Position numbers and translations under genes: made by a program. From contig NC_007954.1 in assembly GCF_000013765.1 (NCBI RefSeq), positions 1,426,001 through 1,490,000 of the forward strand: a DNA stretch of 64,000 nt, written 5' to 3'. The notes under the pieces are model-generated. The model ran no database searches, was not told the origin of the DNA, and saw only the letters and a list, made by a program, of their open reading frames with translations. Of this stretch, positions 42,022 through 51,442 are shown in pieces; position 1 is the first letter of the stretch; every line of letters begins with the position of its first letter. Source of the stretch: Shewanella denitrificans OS217. GTDB taxonomy: Bacteria > Pseudomonadota > Gammaproteobacteria > Enterobacterales > Shewanellaceae.

Positions 42022-43296
42022 GTGGCTAAGCAGATCCAAGCAATTCGCGGAATGAATGACATTCTGCCCACCCAAAGCCCTCTATGGCAAAAAGTAGAAG
42101 CCGTTTTGCGTTCATCTGTGAGTGCTTATGGTTACAGCGAAATTCGCACTCCAATCGTAGAAAGTACCGATCTTTTTAAACGCTCTATTGGTGAAGTTAC
42201 TGATATTGTTGAAAAAGAAATGTACACTTTCGAAGACAGAAACAGCGACAGTTTAACCTTGCGGCCTGAAGGCACGGCTTCGACAGTGCGAGCAGGTAAC
42301 GAACATGGCTTACTCTATAACCAAGAGCAGCGTTTGTGGTACATGGGTCCTATGTTTCGTCATGAACGCCCTCAAAAAGGCCGCTACCGTCAATTTCATC
42401 AGTTTGGTGTTGAAGTCTATGGTATAGGCACTGCGGATATTGACGCTGAAGTCTTGATGCTGTCGGCGCGTTTATGGCAACAGCTTGGCATTGATGAGCA
42501 TGTGAGTCTCGAGCTTAACACCCTTGGGGATCCTAGCGAACGCGCGGCCTATCGTGATGCGTTAATTGCTTTCCTTGAGCAACACAAGGACAAGCTGGAT
42601 GAAGACAGTCAGCGCAGAATGTATTCTAATCCACTGCGTGTCCTAGACACTAAAGACAGCCAAGTGCAAGCTCTGCTTGCCGATGCACCGGCTTTGATGG
42701 ATTACTTAGGCGAAGAGTCGAAAACACATTTTTCAACCTTATGTGAACTCTTGGACGCCGTTGGCATCCAATACCGAGTTAATCCGCGTTTAGTGCGCGG
42801 CTTAGATTATTATAATCGCACCGTGTTTGAATGGGTCACGACGAGCCTGGGCTCTCAGGGGACTGTGCTTGCCGGTGGTCGTTATGATGGTCTAGTGGGG
42901 CAGTTGGGCGGGAAAGACACGCCTGCTGTGGGTTTTGCCATGGGGCTTGAGCGAATCGTATTATTGCTTGAAACCTTAGGGCTTAACCAAGATATCGCTC
43001 CTGAAGTGGATGTGTATGTGACCGCCATGGGGGATTCATGCTTAGTTGAAGCCTTTAAAGTTGCCCAAGAATTACGTCAGGCTTTGCCTGGACTTAAAGT
43101 CATGAGTCATTGTGGTGGTGGTAACGTTAAGAAGCAGATGAAGCGTGCGGATAAGAGCGGCGCCGCTTATGCCATCATAATCGGTGAAAATGAGCTTGCC
43201 AATAATCAAGTGGCCATCAAACCGTTACGAAATAATAACCAACAAGAATTAGTTGCCAGAGACGCTCTGGCTGAAACCATTTCAGCATTGATTTAA
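42022..43296 (+). CDS. hisS: histidyl-tRNA synthetase
   Basis: Class II synthetase charging tRNA-His. It starts at GTG 42022 (MAKQIQAIRGMNDILPTQ) and has 424 residues. Motif 2 with FRHERPQKGRYRQFHQFGVE, the histidine-specific LVRGLDYYNRTVFEW and AGGRYDGLVGQLGG, and motif 3 GFAMGLERIVLL are all present. The C-terminal anticodon domain follows. It belongs to the ispG-hisS-yfgM-bamB-der group. Confidence 0.98.
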   Translation: MAKQIQAIRGMNDILPTQSPLWQKVEAVLRSSVSAYGYSEIRTPIVESTDLFKRSIGEVTDIVEKEMYTFEDRNSDSLTLRPEGTASTVRAGNEHGLLYNQEQRLWYMGPMFRHERPQKGRYRQFHQFGVEVYGIGTADIDAEVLMLSARLWQQLGIDEHVSLELNTLGDPSERAAYRDALIAFLEQHKDKLDEDSQRRMYSNPLRVLDTKDSQVQALLADAPALMDYLGEESKTHFSTLCELLDAVGIQYRVNPRLVRGLDYYNRTVFEWVTTSLGSQGTVLAGGRYDGLVGQLGGKDTPAVGFAMGLERIVLLLETLGLNQDIAPEVDVYVTAMGDSCLVEAFKVAQELRQALPGLKVMSHCGGGNVKKQMKRADKSGAAYAIIIGENELANNQVAIKPLRNNNQQELVARDALAETISALI

Positions 43297-43309
43297 TAGG
43301 GGAAGTGCA

Positions 43310-43930
43310 GTGGAAATTTATAGCACAGAAGAACAACAAGTAGATGCTATCAAGCAGTTTTGGAAAGATTATGGCGTGTCGATTGCGCTGGGCGCCGTAG
43401 TGGGCCTAGGCGGTTTATATGGGTGGAATACCTATTCAGAGCACAAGGTTGCCAGTGCTGAGCTTGCCTCAGAATCCTTTCAATCTATCGCGCTGGATGC
43501 GGAAAATAGCCCCAATGTGATGATGGCTGCCGTCGAGTTTGAAAAAAATCACGATCAACAGGGCTACCAAGCTTTGTTGCAGTTTATGTTGGCAAAATCC
43601 GCTGTTGAAGCGGGTGATTTGGAAAAAGCCGAACAAGCTTATACGAAAGTGATAGCCGCAAAACCTGCAGCAGGCCTTGATATGATAGCGGCACTGCGTT
43701 TATCACGAGTGCAAGCAGAACAAGGTAACTTGGGCATGGCACTGGCCACGCTTGAACACGTAACAGACAGCGCTTATGCTGCTCAACGTGATGAATTGAA
43801 AGGCGATTTCTACGCCCGCCAAGGTGAGTTTGATAAAGCAAAAAATGCCTATCAAGCCGCAGTCACCTTAGGTGGCACCTTAGCAAGCCCCGCGCTGCAA
43901 ATGAAATTAGACAGCCTTAACAAAGCATAA
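43310..43930 (+). CDS. yfgM: YfgM, ancillary SecYEG chaperone-network protein
   Basis: The 206-residue protein starts at GTG 43310 (MEIYSTEEQQVDAIKQFWKDYG) and has one membrane helix (about 24-43, VSIALGAVVGLGGLYGWNTY) and a periplasmic TPR-like region (VEAGDLEKAEQAYTKVIAAKPAAGLDMIAALRLSRVQAEQGNLGMALATLEHV). YfgM interacts with SecYEG and periplasmic chaperones such as PpiD. It lies 13 bases after hisS and 10 before bamB, a tight operon. Confidence 0.95.
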   Translation: MEIYSTEEQQVDAIKQFWKDYGVSIALGAVVGLGGLYGWNTYSEHKVASAELASESFQSIALDAENSPNVMMAAVEFEKNHDQQGYQALLQFMLAKSAVEAGDLEKAEQAYTKVIAAKPAAGLDMIAALRLSRVQAEQGNLGMALATLEHVTDSAYAAQRDELKGDFYARQGEFDKAKNAYQAAVTLGGTLASPALQMKLDSLNKA

Positions 43931-43940
43931 GGAAGTGGTT

Positions 43941-45128
43941 ATGCAATCCTTGTATAAGAATTTACTGGCCGCAGGGCTCAGTATTGCGCTGGTTACGGCT
44001 TGTTCATCAAATGATGTTGAAGAAGAGCTCGTCAGTGAGTTAGTCGAAATTGACGCTAAAATATTCCCTGAAGTTAGCTGGAGTGAAAGCCTAGGTGATG
44101 GGGTTGAAGATTACTATTCTCGCCTCAAGCCTGTGGTGCGCTATGGCAAGATATTCGCCGCAGACCGCAGTGGTGAAGTTGCTGCTTTCGATGAAGCCAG
44201 TGGCGAGACTGTGTGGACTAAAGACTTTGCCGATGAATTTGGTGATAGTTTACTGTCAAAGTCTAAAGGCGTACGTTTAGCGGCAGGTGTTGTGGCTGCG
44301 CGCAATAAAGTCTTTGTTGGCGGTGAGAGCGGCCTGTTAGTGGCATTAAATGCCGATGATGGCGCTACCATTTGGTCCGTTGTTGCTGGCGGTGAATTGC
44401 TGTCTGCACCTACGGTTGCCGAAGACGTTGTTGTGGTTAACACAAGTAAAGGCACTTTCGAAGCGTACAATATCGATGACGGCACTCGGCTTTGGAGCTA
44501 TGAAATGCAGTTGCCTAAGTTGACGCTCAGAGGCACAAGCTCTGCAAGCTATGAAGCGGGCGGTTTCTTCTTAGGTACCGCGGACGGCAAAATTGCTGTG
44601 GTCGTTAAAAAGAATGGTCAAGCAGCGTGGGAGCAGCCAATTTATGCGCCAACGGGGGGTAATGAATTTACTCGCATGGCCGATGTGGACATGACACCGT
44701 TAATTTCTGGCGATAATTTATACGCAGTCAGTTACAATGGTAACTTGGTATCGATGGAAATGCGCAGTGGACGCACCATTTGGACCCGTAAGTATTCGAG
44801 CTTCAATGAGTTAGCCTCAGCAGGCTTAAGTTTATACTTGGTTGATGATCGTAGCCGTGTCTATGCCGTCGATAAGCGCAATGGCTTAGAGCTATGGAGT
44901 AATTCGACACTTAAAAACCGCGAGCTGACTTCTCCAGCGGTTGTCGGTGAATACGTAATAGTAGGCGACTTGGAAGGCTATTTACACTTTATTAGTCGTG
45001 ACACGGGTGAGGTAGTAGGCCGTGTTCAAGTCGACAGTGATGGATTATTTAGTCAGCCTGAAGTGGTTGATGGTAAAATTTATGTTCAAGGCCGTAGCGG
45101 CATGATCGCTCAGGTAATCCTTCCATAA
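43941..45128 (+). CDS. bamB: BamB, outer-membrane assembly lipoprotein
   Basis: An eight-bladed beta-propeller of the BAM complex. ATG 43941 (MQSLYKNLLAAGLSIALVTAC) is preferred over GTG 43935 because AAGGAA is 7 bases away. The lipobox ends at VTAC. PQQ-like blades recur as DGATIWSVVAGGELLSAPTVAEDVVVV, DDGTRLWSYE, SGRTIWTRKYSS and KRNGLELWSNSTLKNRELTSPAVV. It is followed by a terminator and then der. Confidence 0.97.
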   Translation: MQSLYKNLLAAGLSIALVTACSSNDVEEELVSELVEIDAKIFPEVSWSESLGDGVEDYYSRLKPVVRYGKIFAADRSGEVAAFDEASGETVWTKDFADEFGDSLLSKSKGVRLAAGVVAARNKVFVGGESGLLVALNADDGATIWSVVAGGELLSAPTVAEDVVVVNTSKGTFEAYNIDDGTRLWSYEMQLPKLTLRGTSSASYEAGGFFLGTADGKIAVVVKKNGQAAWEQPIYAPTGGNEFTRMADVDMTPLISGDNLYAVSYNGNLVSMEMRSGRTIWTRKYSSFNELASAGLSLYLVDDRSRVYAVDKRNGLELWSNSTLKNRELTSPAVVGEYVIVGDLEGYLHFISRDTGEVVGRVQVDSDGLFSQPEVVDGKIYVQGRSGMIAQVILP

Positions 45129-45152
45129 ATTAAAGGGTTACCCCTTGTTGAT

Positions 45153-45186
45153 AGCCCCTGGATTTGAATTCCGGGGGCTTTTTATT
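45153..45186 (+). terminator. terminator after bamB
   Basis: AGCCCC-TGGA and TTCCGGGGGCT arms are followed by TTTTT, in the short gap before der. Confidence 0.85.
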
Positions 45187-45209
45187 GATATGTTTTTAGA
45201 GGCAAAAAA

Positions 45210-46685
45210 ATGATCCCTGTAGTGGCCCTTGTAGGGCGACCTAACGTCGGCAAATCGACATTGTTTAATCGTCTGACTCGCACACGTGATGCGCTGGTTG
45301 CCGATTTTCCAGGTTTAACTCGTGACCGCAAGTATGGCAGAGCGTTTTTATCTGGCTATGAATTTATTGTGGTTGATACCGGCGGTATCGATGGCTCAGA
45401 AGAAGGGATCGAAACCAAGATGGCTGAGCAGTCCTTGGCTGCCATCGAAGAAGCGGATGTGGTGTTGTTCTTAACTGACGCTCGCGCCGGATTAACCTCT
45501 GCAGATCTTGCGATTGCACAGCATTTACGTAGCCGTGATAAGACGACTTTCGTGGTTGCCAATAAAGTCGATGGTATCGATGCTGACTCTGTCTGCGGTG
45601 AATTTTGGGCACTGGGTTTAGGTGAAGTGTACCAGATGGCAGCGGCCCAAGGTCGCGGCGTGACCAATATGATCGAGTATGCATTGGCGCCTTACGCTGA
45701 AGCCATGGGTTTGAATCGTGATGATGACGAACAAGCCATTGAAGAAGAACGTGAATACACCGAAGAAGAAGCTGAAGCCGAGCAGAAGCGTCTACAAGAC
45801 TTGCCTATCAAGCTTGCCATTATTGGTAAGCCAAACGTGGGCAAATCGACCTTAATCAACCGTATTCTAGGTGAAGAGCGGGTGGTGGTGTATGACGCAC
45901 CGGGCACAACCCGTGACAGTATTTACATTCCAATGGAACGTGAAGGCCGTGAATACGTGCTTATTGACACAGCCGGTGTACGTCGTCGCAGCAAAGTGCA
46001 TGAAGTGATTGAAAAATTCTCAGTCATCAAGACACTTAAAGCCGTTGAAGATGCCAACGTGGTACTGCTGGTTGTCGATGCCCGCGAAGGTATTGCCGAG
46101 CAAGACTTAGGTTTATTGGGTTTCACCTTGAATGCGGGCCGTGCATTAGTCATCGCGGTTAACAAGTGGGATGGCATAGATCAAACGGTTAAGGACAGAG
46201 TGAAGAGCGAGCTTGATAGACGCTTAGGCTTTATCGACTTTGCCAAAATTCACTTTATTTCTGCGCTGCACGGCACGGGTGTTGGTCATTTATATGAGTC
46301 AATCGAAGAAGCTTATGACAGTGCGACACGCCGCGTCAGTACTTCTATGTTGACTCGTGTGATGCAAATGTCACAGGACGATCATCAGCCACCTCTGGTT
46401 AATGGTCGCCGTGTTAAGCTTAAATATGCCCACGCCGGTGGTTATAACCCACCTATTATCGTGGTTCATGGTAATCAGGTGAGCAAGCTGCCTGATTCAT
46501 ACAAGCGTTATATGATGAATTACTTCCGCCGTTCATTGAAAGTCGTTGGTACCCCAATTCAGATCCGTTTCCAAGAAGGTGATAACCCCTTCGAAGGTAA
46601 GGTGGATAAATTAACTATGGGTCAAGAGCGTCGTCGTAAGCGTGCCTTAAGCCATATTAATGACAGAAAGACCAAAGGCGAATAA
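45210..46685 (+). CDS. der: Der/EngA, double-GTPase ribosome assembly factor
   Basis: Essential GTPase for 50S assembly. The 491-residue protein has two G domains: GRPNVGKST (8-16), DFPGLTRDR, DTGGID, NKVDG; and GKPNVGKST (about 208-216), DAPGTTRDS, DTAGVRRR, NKWDG. An acidic linker follows the first (DDDEQAIEEEREYTEEEAEAEQKR), and a KH-like domain ends it, with PPLVNGRRVKLKYAHAGGYNPP. It closes the bamB-der run. Confidence 0.98.
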   Translation: MIPVVALVGRPNVGKSTLFNRLTRTRDALVADFPGLTRDRKYGRAFLSGYEFIVVDTGGIDGSEEGIETKMAEQSLAAIEEADVVLFLTDARAGLTSADLAIAQHLRSRDKTTFVVANKVDGIDADSVCGEFWALGLGEVYQMAAAQGRGVTNMIEYALAPYAEAMGLNRDDDEQAIEEEREYTEEEAEAEQKRLQDLPIKLAIIGKPNVGKSTLINRILGEERVVVYDAPGTTRDSIYIPMEREGREYVLIDTAGVRRRSKVHEVIEKFSVIKTLKAVEDANVVLLVVDAREGIAEQDLGLLGFTLNAGRALVIAVNKWDGIDQTVKDRVKSELDRRLGFIDFAKIHFISALHGTGVGHLYESIEEAYDSATRRVSTSMLTRVMQMSQDDHQPPLVNGRRVKLKYAHAGGYNPPIIVVHGNQVSKLPDSYKRYMMNYFRRSLKVVGTPIQIRFQEGDNPFEGKVDKLTMGQERRRKRALSHINDRKTKGE

Positions 46686-46724
46686 CCACATCAGCCTTGC
46701 AGGGTGTGCGAATGCTTAACCTTA

Positions 46725-46749
46725 AAGCCTGACTCGTTCAGGCTTTTTT
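46725..46749 (+). terminator. terminator after der
   Basis: AAGCCTGA and TCAGGCTT arms with a five-base loop, then a T run. Confidence 0.9.
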
Positions 46750-46797
46750 ATGTCTAAAAACTTTTGTCTAGAAGAATCAGTGCCTAGGAGAATATGC

Positions 46798-47013
46798 GTG
46801 CAACAAGCCATAGTGGGTTACCATCAAGATGATGAGCAGCATTGGGTGTCGGTATTAAAATGCGGGCATTTTCAGCACGTTAGGCATAACCCACCTTGGA
46901 CCCTAAGGCCTTGGGTAATCACCCAAGCGGGCAGAGATAGCATGCTAGGGCATGAGCTTAACTGCAAAAAATGCGATTCTGGAGCGTTGAAAGACGTTAA
47001 ATATATGGAATAA
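46798..47013 (+). CDS. DUF3565 family small protein
   Basis: The longer frame starts in the der terminator; GTG 46798 with AGGAG about 9 bases upstream gives a 71-residue product MQQAIVGYHQDDEQHWVSVLKCGH. The core VLKCGHFQHVRHNPPWTLRPWV and a later CKKC (two cysteines) fit the DUF3565 family and suggest zinc binding. Function is unknown. Confidence 0.78.
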   Translation: MQQAIVGYHQDDEQHWVSVLKCGHFQHVRHNPPWTLRPWVITQAGRDSMLGHELNCKKCDSGALKDVKYME

Positions 47014-47071
47014 AGGGATGGGAACTGTAAACACTTAGCCCCTCACCCATATATTTTTAGTCCATCTACCA

Positions 47072-48532
47072 TTAACGCCTTTCTCTATCGCTGCGCCTTT
47101 CATTGCCACTGTGTTCTCTATCACTGCGTCTTTCATTGCTAGTGTGTTCTCTATTGCTGCGCTGCATCTGATTAGATCCCCTGTCTTGCTGTTTTCTTAC
47201 GGGCTCAGCATGGTCTCTCGTTTTGATAGCCTGTACAGGCTTATGAGTGACTTGAGCGCGGTTATCGCGACCAAGCTTGTCATTGGAATGACTTTGCTGC
47301 GAGCGATCAGCTTGCCTTAATGCATGCTGCGTTCTTTTTTCATATGGCGACCCTTTATCATACTGTGATGCTTGGCTTCGGGACTCATGCTTTGATGAGG
47401 CTGGCTGTTTGAAGCTCGATTTGTCATGGGTAATTTGCTGCCTGCTTGGCGCTTTTTGGTGGTGATTTTGTTGCAAGTCGGAATGGGTCCGCTCGAACCT
47501 TTCCTTGCTTACACTGCGAGGCGCGGCCATAGTGTGATTTTGTCGGCCCTGACTGTTACTGTTTTGGTACTGACTACCATGGGCGCCCACACTGGTGCTG
47601 TGTCTGCGAGATAAGCCACCATCACCATGGCTCACACTGCTTCTGTGGTTAGCCCTGTGATTGCTATTGTGGTGCCAATGCTTGGCGCCTTGGCTGATAA
47701 AAATTTGCTGGGGCCTTTGATAATAATGACTATTGTGGTGGGAGGTCACCACCACATGGCGTTTATGCCAATGAAATGCACTGAAGAAAAAATTCACGCC
47801 GATATGCACCCCAGTGTCCCAATAAATATGTGCCCTATGACTCGGGCCTGCTATATAACGGCTTGAGCTGATATAGGCAGGTCTATGCCAGTAATGAGGC
47901 GGGTGTTGCTGCCAATGCCAATTTCCATAGATGTAGCGGCTGTCATAGTAGGGCAGGTATATCACCTGAGTTTGCACTGGCTCTATGATGATATGCTTCT
48001 CTACCCGCCTTACGCGCATATTTTGCAGTTCATTAAGGTTATCAGCGTCATAAGCCTGCTGCCTTAGCACTTGAATCGCATCCAGCACTCTCGCCTCATC
48101 TTGAATAAACGCATCCCCTAAAGCTTGGGTCCAGGCCAAGTCTTGACTCATTTTCTGTAGCAAGGAGGGAAAAGCCAATAATGCCTTAATGCTAGGATCC
48201 CAAGGCTCAGCTTCTGCGCTGCTCATTAATGCGTTCTGATCCATGCCTTGACGTTGGCTGTGCCAGCGTTCGGCTTGCACCACATCTAAAGGATAAGTGG
48301 CGCTAATAAGCACATGAGTTAGCACTGTATCTGGATACAAGGCGATAGGCGCCAGTAGCTGTGCCAACTGCCCTTGAGAGAGCGATGCACTGCTTGAGCT
48401 TAACATTGGTGATGCTTGATTAAGCCCAGTTGCAGCCAAGGCTAAACTGGGTGATGCGGCAGCGCTTAAGTTGCTAAAAGCTGTGCAACACAGCCCAACA
48501 AGGAGTAGGGCATTTCTGTTCAATAAGTTCAT
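47072..48532 (-). CDS. exported DUF3300 domain protein
   Basis: ATG 48532 (MNLLNRNALLLVGLCCTAFSNLSAAAS) follows GGAGA; it has a signal peptide and gives 486 residues. DUF3300 spans about 45-260, with LSQGQLAQLLAPIALYPDTVLTHVLISATYPLDVVQAERW, PWDPSIKALLAFPSLLQKMSQDLAWTQALGDAF and VYLPYYDSRYIYGNW. The rest is His, Ser, Gln and Arg rich and disordered, ending in tandem EHSGNERRSDRE units of 12 residues. No enzymatic role is known; an envelope location is likely. A PhoP-type box lies 50 bases upstream, so it probably belongs to the adjacent two-component regulon. Confidence 0.82.
   Translation of the reverse strand: MNLLNRNALLLVGLCCTAFSNLSAAASPSLALAATGLNQASPMLSSSSASLSQGQLAQLLAPIALYPDTVLTHVLISATYPLDVVQAERWHSQRQGMDQNALMSSAEAEPWDPSIKALLAFPSLLQKMSQDLAWTQALGDAFIQDEARVLDAIQVLRQQAYDADNLNELQNMRVRRVEKHIIIEPVQTQVIYLPYYDSRYIYGNWHWQQHPPHYWHRPAYISSSRYIAGPSHRAHIYWDTGVHIGVNFFFSAFHWHKRHVVVTSHHNSHYYQRPQQIFISQGAKHWHHNSNHRANHRSSVSHGDGGLSRRHSTSVGAHGSQYQNSNSQGRQNHTMAAPRSVSKERFERTHSDLQQNHHQKAPSRQQITHDKSSFKQPASSKHESRSQASQYDKGSPYEKRTQHALRQADRSQQSHSNDKLGRDNRAQVTHKPVQAIKTRDHAEPVRKQQDRGSNQMQRSNREHTSNERRSDREHSGNERRSDRERR
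47084..47167 (-). repeat. 36-base tandem repeat in the DUF3300 gene
   Basis: Two to three imperfect units encode REHSGNERRSDR-like segments at the C-terminus of the protein. Confidence 0.6.
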
Positions 48533-48581
48533 ATCTTCTCCAAAACCTGTTCGGGTATGGGAAGATAGTAGGTTACCCAAG

Positions 48582-48598
48582 CTGAACGTAAGCTGAAG
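48582..48598 (-). promoter_or_regulatory. PhoP-type box upstream of DUF3300 gene
   Basis: On the minus strand CTTCAG-CTTAC-GTTCAG, then 11 bases to a TACTAT -10-like hexamer. It matches the boxes at 51375 and 51443. Confidence 0.6.
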
Positions 48599-48619
48599 GG
48601 CGGAAAACGATGGCGCAGA

Positions 48620-50044
48620 TTAACTCGGGAAGCTGAAGCTAAATTTAGCGCCACCTAAATAGGCTGATTGAGAGACGCTTAACTGGCCTTGATAACTGGT
48701 GACTAAATCCAGACTAATCGCTAGACCTATCCCGTGGCCTTGGGCATAAGTATCGGCCCTGACGCCGCGCTCGAATATGTGCTGCTGCTTTTCTGGGCTT
48801 ATACCCTCGCCGTCATCTTCTACATGAATGATCACTTGGTTACCGGTACTGAGCACGGTAAGGCGCAGCTGTTGTTTAGCGGCTTTACAGGCGTTATCGA
48901 GCACATTACCCAGCATTTCTGTGAGATCGCCTTCATCCCCCCTAAAAATTACCTCTGGATCAATATGGCAATGGATAGCTATATGAGGATAAATTTTATT
49001 CAGTGTGCGCCGCAGTTTGTCCGTCACTTGGCTAATGTTAACCCCAAGATGCCAGGCAGAACCCGCCGCGCTTTGGGCACGGCGTAATTGATAACTGATA
49101 ATGCGATTAATATTCGCCACTTGCTCTTGAGAGCTAGCACTGAGGTCTTGTTGGCTTTGGATAATAGCCAGAGGGGTTTTTAAACTGTGAGCCAAATCAG
49201 CTAGCGCATTGCGATAGCGCTGGCGCTGATTTTGCTCATTGCGTAATAAACCATTGAGTTGTTTCGCTACAACCTTAAGTTCTAGGGGGTAATCTTGACT
49301 CAGTTGGGTGCCTTGGCCTTGTTCCACCTGATTAAGCTCTTGGGTAAATCGGGCTAAGGGTTTTAGGGTCCAAAGTAGCCAGCTTAACTGCACAGTCAAG
49401 AGCACGAATAAGATGACCCACAGCCAATTCCATAATTTAGCGCTGAACGCGTTAATTTGCAGCTGTAAGGATCGCTTGTCCTTAATGATATGTATGGTCA
49501 CAGGAAAGCTTGATGATGAGTTAACCTCGGCGCCATCTAGGCTGAGATTACTGGCAAAATTTGCGCTAAAACTAAATATTAAATGAGGCTTATCACCAAT
49601 AAGCAGCTCAGAAAAATACCCTTGGCCCATGGCCGGTTTTGGCAGTCGATAGGGTTTTTCTTTGCCTTGAAAAGATGCCGAAGACCAGACTAAGTGCTGC
49701 TTATGGCGCAGGAGTAATTGATCGAGTTTATCATTGTTGGACGGGGCTGAAACCAGAGCGTAAATCCCTGAGTTTATTAGGTTGAAGCGGTTTTCTAATA
49801 ACACCTCGGGCAAGAGAACTTGGCCTTGTTCGACTTCTGTGATTGCCAATACTGAATACATGTAGGCGCTGAGCTCTTCTTTGGCACTGGCATACATTTG
49901 CTCTTTAAAGGCATCGTTGAGAGCAAAACCGATGATCGGCAGCAATAACAATACAAAAAGTAGTCCGCTGACGATAAGGCGCGCCTTGAGTGAACGGCTA
50001 AAAATTGACTCAGCTAACCATAGTTGAATGGTGTTATTCGTCAT
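48620..50044 (-). CDS. PhoQ-like sensor histidine kinase
   Basis: The 474-residue kinase has two membrane helices (about 23-41 and 205-226) flanking a 160-residue periplasmic sensor, then HAMP (about 226-275), the phosphoacceptor H286 in ALADLAHSLKTPLAIIQS, N box VLDNACKAAK and G boxes VEDDGEGI and GHGIGLAISLDLV. The LAHSLKTPLA and following RYRNAL-type sequence resemble PhoQ closely. The ATG overlaps the regulator stop by 11 bases. The signal sensed is not evident; the PhoQ acidic metal patch is not conserved as such. Confidence 0.9.
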   Translation of the reverse strand: MTNNTIQLWLAESIFSRSLKARLIVSGLLFVLLLLPIIGFALNDAFKEQMYASAKEELSAYMYSVLAITEVEQGQVLLPEVLLENRFNLINSGIYALVSAPSNNDKLDQLLLRHKQHLVWSSASFQGKEKPYRLPKPAMGQGYFSELLIGDKPHLIFSFSANFASNLSLDGAEVNSSSSFPVTIHIIKDKRSLQLQINAFSAKLWNWLWVILFVLLTVQLSWLLWTLKPLARFTQELNQVEQGQGTQLSQDYPLELKVVAKQLNGLLRNEQNQRQRYRNALADLAHSLKTPLAIIQSQQDLSASSQEQVANINRIISYQLRRAQSAAGSAWHLGVNISQVTDKLRRTLNKIYPHIAIHCHIDPEVIFRGDEGDLTEMLGNVLDNACKAAKQQLRLTVLSTGNQVIIHVEDDGEGISPEKQQHIFERGVRADTYAQGHGIGLAISLDLVTSYQGQLSVSQSAYLGGAKFSFSFPS

Positions 50045-50765
50045 CTGCTTTGACCTGAGATCCAGAAGTCTGCTCTAACGAGGGAGCGGCTTGTAAGAAT
50101 GGATTTAACCGATAACCTTGGCCGCGCAGTGTCTCAATCAGCTGATATTGGTTATCAGGGTCGAGTTTTTTTCTTAAACGGCGGATAAATACTTCGATGA
50201 CGTTGGAGTCTAAATCAAAGTCTTGATCGTAAATATGTTCCGTCAATACGGATTTTGATTGAACCTCCCCTGGGTGGAGCATTAAAAACTCAAACAGCTT
50301 GTATTCAGAGCTGCTGAGGTTGACAAGCACCTCATGGCGTTTAACCTCCAAGCTGGTAAGGTTCACGCTAAAGGGGCCATTACTCACCAAGGAGCTAGCT
50401 TTGCCCGCCGCGCGGCGAATAAGGGCTTTCATTCTGGCCAATAACTCTTCTGGGTGAAAGGGTTTAGTCAGATAATCATCGGCGCCAGCGTCAAGACCGC
50501 TGACTTTATCTTGCCAACTGTCTCTGGCGGTAAGCACCAAGATAGGGTAGCTCACCTGGCGCTCCCTTAAGGTTTTGATAAGGCTTATCCCATCAAGCTT
50601 TGGCAGACCAATGTCTATAATGGCGGCGTCATAGGGAAACTCTAACCCTTGATACAAGCCAAGTTCTCCGTCTGAGGCGATATCCAAGGAATAGTTGGCA
50701 TTTTGCAGATGCTGCTTAAGGTTTTGCTGCAGGGCTATGTCATCTTCAACCAGTAATAAGCGCAT
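50034..50765 (-). CDS. PhoP-like OmpR-family response regulator
   Basis: ATG 50765 (MRLLLVEDDIALQQ) is chosen over the longer frame. The receiver domain has the acid pair EDD (7-9) and D51 (IIDIGLPKLDG) as the phosphorylation site, with TARDSWQDKV and ADDYLTKPF. The winged-helix domain shows LSSSEYKLFEFLM and VIEVFIRRLRKKLD, ending in LRGQGYRLN. It is followed by a PhoQ-like kinase with 11 bases overlap. Boxes of its family lie upstream of three neighbouring envelope genes. Confidence 0.93.
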   Translation of the reverse strand: MRLLLVEDDIALQQNLKQHLQNANYSLDIASDGELGLYQGLEFPYDAAIIDIGLPKLDGISLIKTLRERQVSYPILVLTARDSWQDKVSGLDAGADDYLTKPFHPEELLARMKALIRRAAGKASSLVSNGPFSVNLTSLEVKRHEVLVNLSSSEYKLFEFLMLHPGEVQSKSVLTEHIYDQDFDLDSNVIEVFIRRLRKKLDPDNQYQLIETLRGQGYRLNPFLQAAPSLEQTSGSQVKADDE

Positions 50766-50902
50766 GTTACATCCTTTTTTGCAGAGCAAGTGGCTGTTTC
50801 GATCAAAAGGGAATTATCTTTGTACTAGAACTTAGCCTTGGGTTTAACGTTGGAACTCAAGCTTTCGAATTCACTTTTGGCCTATTTGCTAAGTGCTAAA
50901 GG

Positions 50903-51244
50903 CTAGTTGCGGTAAATGGCACCGGTTTTGGCATCCACTAGCACATAGAAGACTTCACCTTGTTCTGTGAGTAATTTAACCCTGTAACCTGGATTACCAT
51001 TGACTTGGCTTGCTTGTATGGTCAATACCTTGGCTTGGTATTGGCTGCGCACCCTTTGCATCGCTTGTTGCGGTGTTCTGATGGCAAGATCTGATTGGTT
51101 GTTGGGACCGGGTTGCTGAGCAATATTGACTTGTGAGTATGCATATGTCGCCATGCCATAGGTTTGAGCCATGACAGAGCTTGTGCATAATAGGCACACA
51201 GAGGCGGCATAAAATGCGATGGTCCATCTACAACCAAGTTTCAT
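50903..51244 (-). CDS. small exported PepSY-domain protein
   Basis: The 113-residue protein has a signal peptide (MKLGCRWTIAFYAASVCLLCTSSVMA) and a PepSY-like fold with AMQRVRSQYQAKVLTIQASQVNGNPGYRVKLLTEQGEVFYVLVDAKTGAIYRN. PepSY domains often inhibit proteases or bind metals in the envelope. It lies between the regulator and the divergent anchor-H gene and has its own PhoP-type box, the arrangement of small PepSY partners with two-component systems. Confidence 0.87.
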   Translation of the reverse strand: MKLGCRWTIAFYAASVCLLCTSSVMAQTYGMATYAYSQVNIAQQPGPNNQSDLAIRTPQQAMQRVRSQYQAKVLTIQASQVNGNPGYRVKLLTEQGEVFYVLVDAKTGAIYRN

Positions 51245-51374
51245 TTAACACTCCAATAATTAATCGTTTTGCATCTTCGATAACCAGTGTAAAAGAATCG
51301 CCACCAATTAGAAACAAGCACTATAAACATGCACTATAAACAAGTGCTGATAGCATTCAGTTTAATGTTTGAGT

Positions 51375-51391
51375 GTGAACATAAGCTGAAC
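51375..51391 (-). promoter_or_regulatory. PhoP-type box of the PepSY gene
   Basis: Minus strand GTTCAG-CTTAT-GTTCAC, two copies 11 bases apart, then 10 bases to a TAAACT -10-like hexamer. Confidence 0.6.
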
Positions 51392-51442
51392 GCCAAATAA
51401 TCTAAGCTTGCGGATAAATGAATTTACCTGACTTGGACTTAT

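Noticed and set aside
47111..48067. Several plus-strand frames opposite the DUF3300 gene
   Set aside because: They are shadows of its repetitive low-complexity sequence; the minus-strand frame has a signal peptide and family core.
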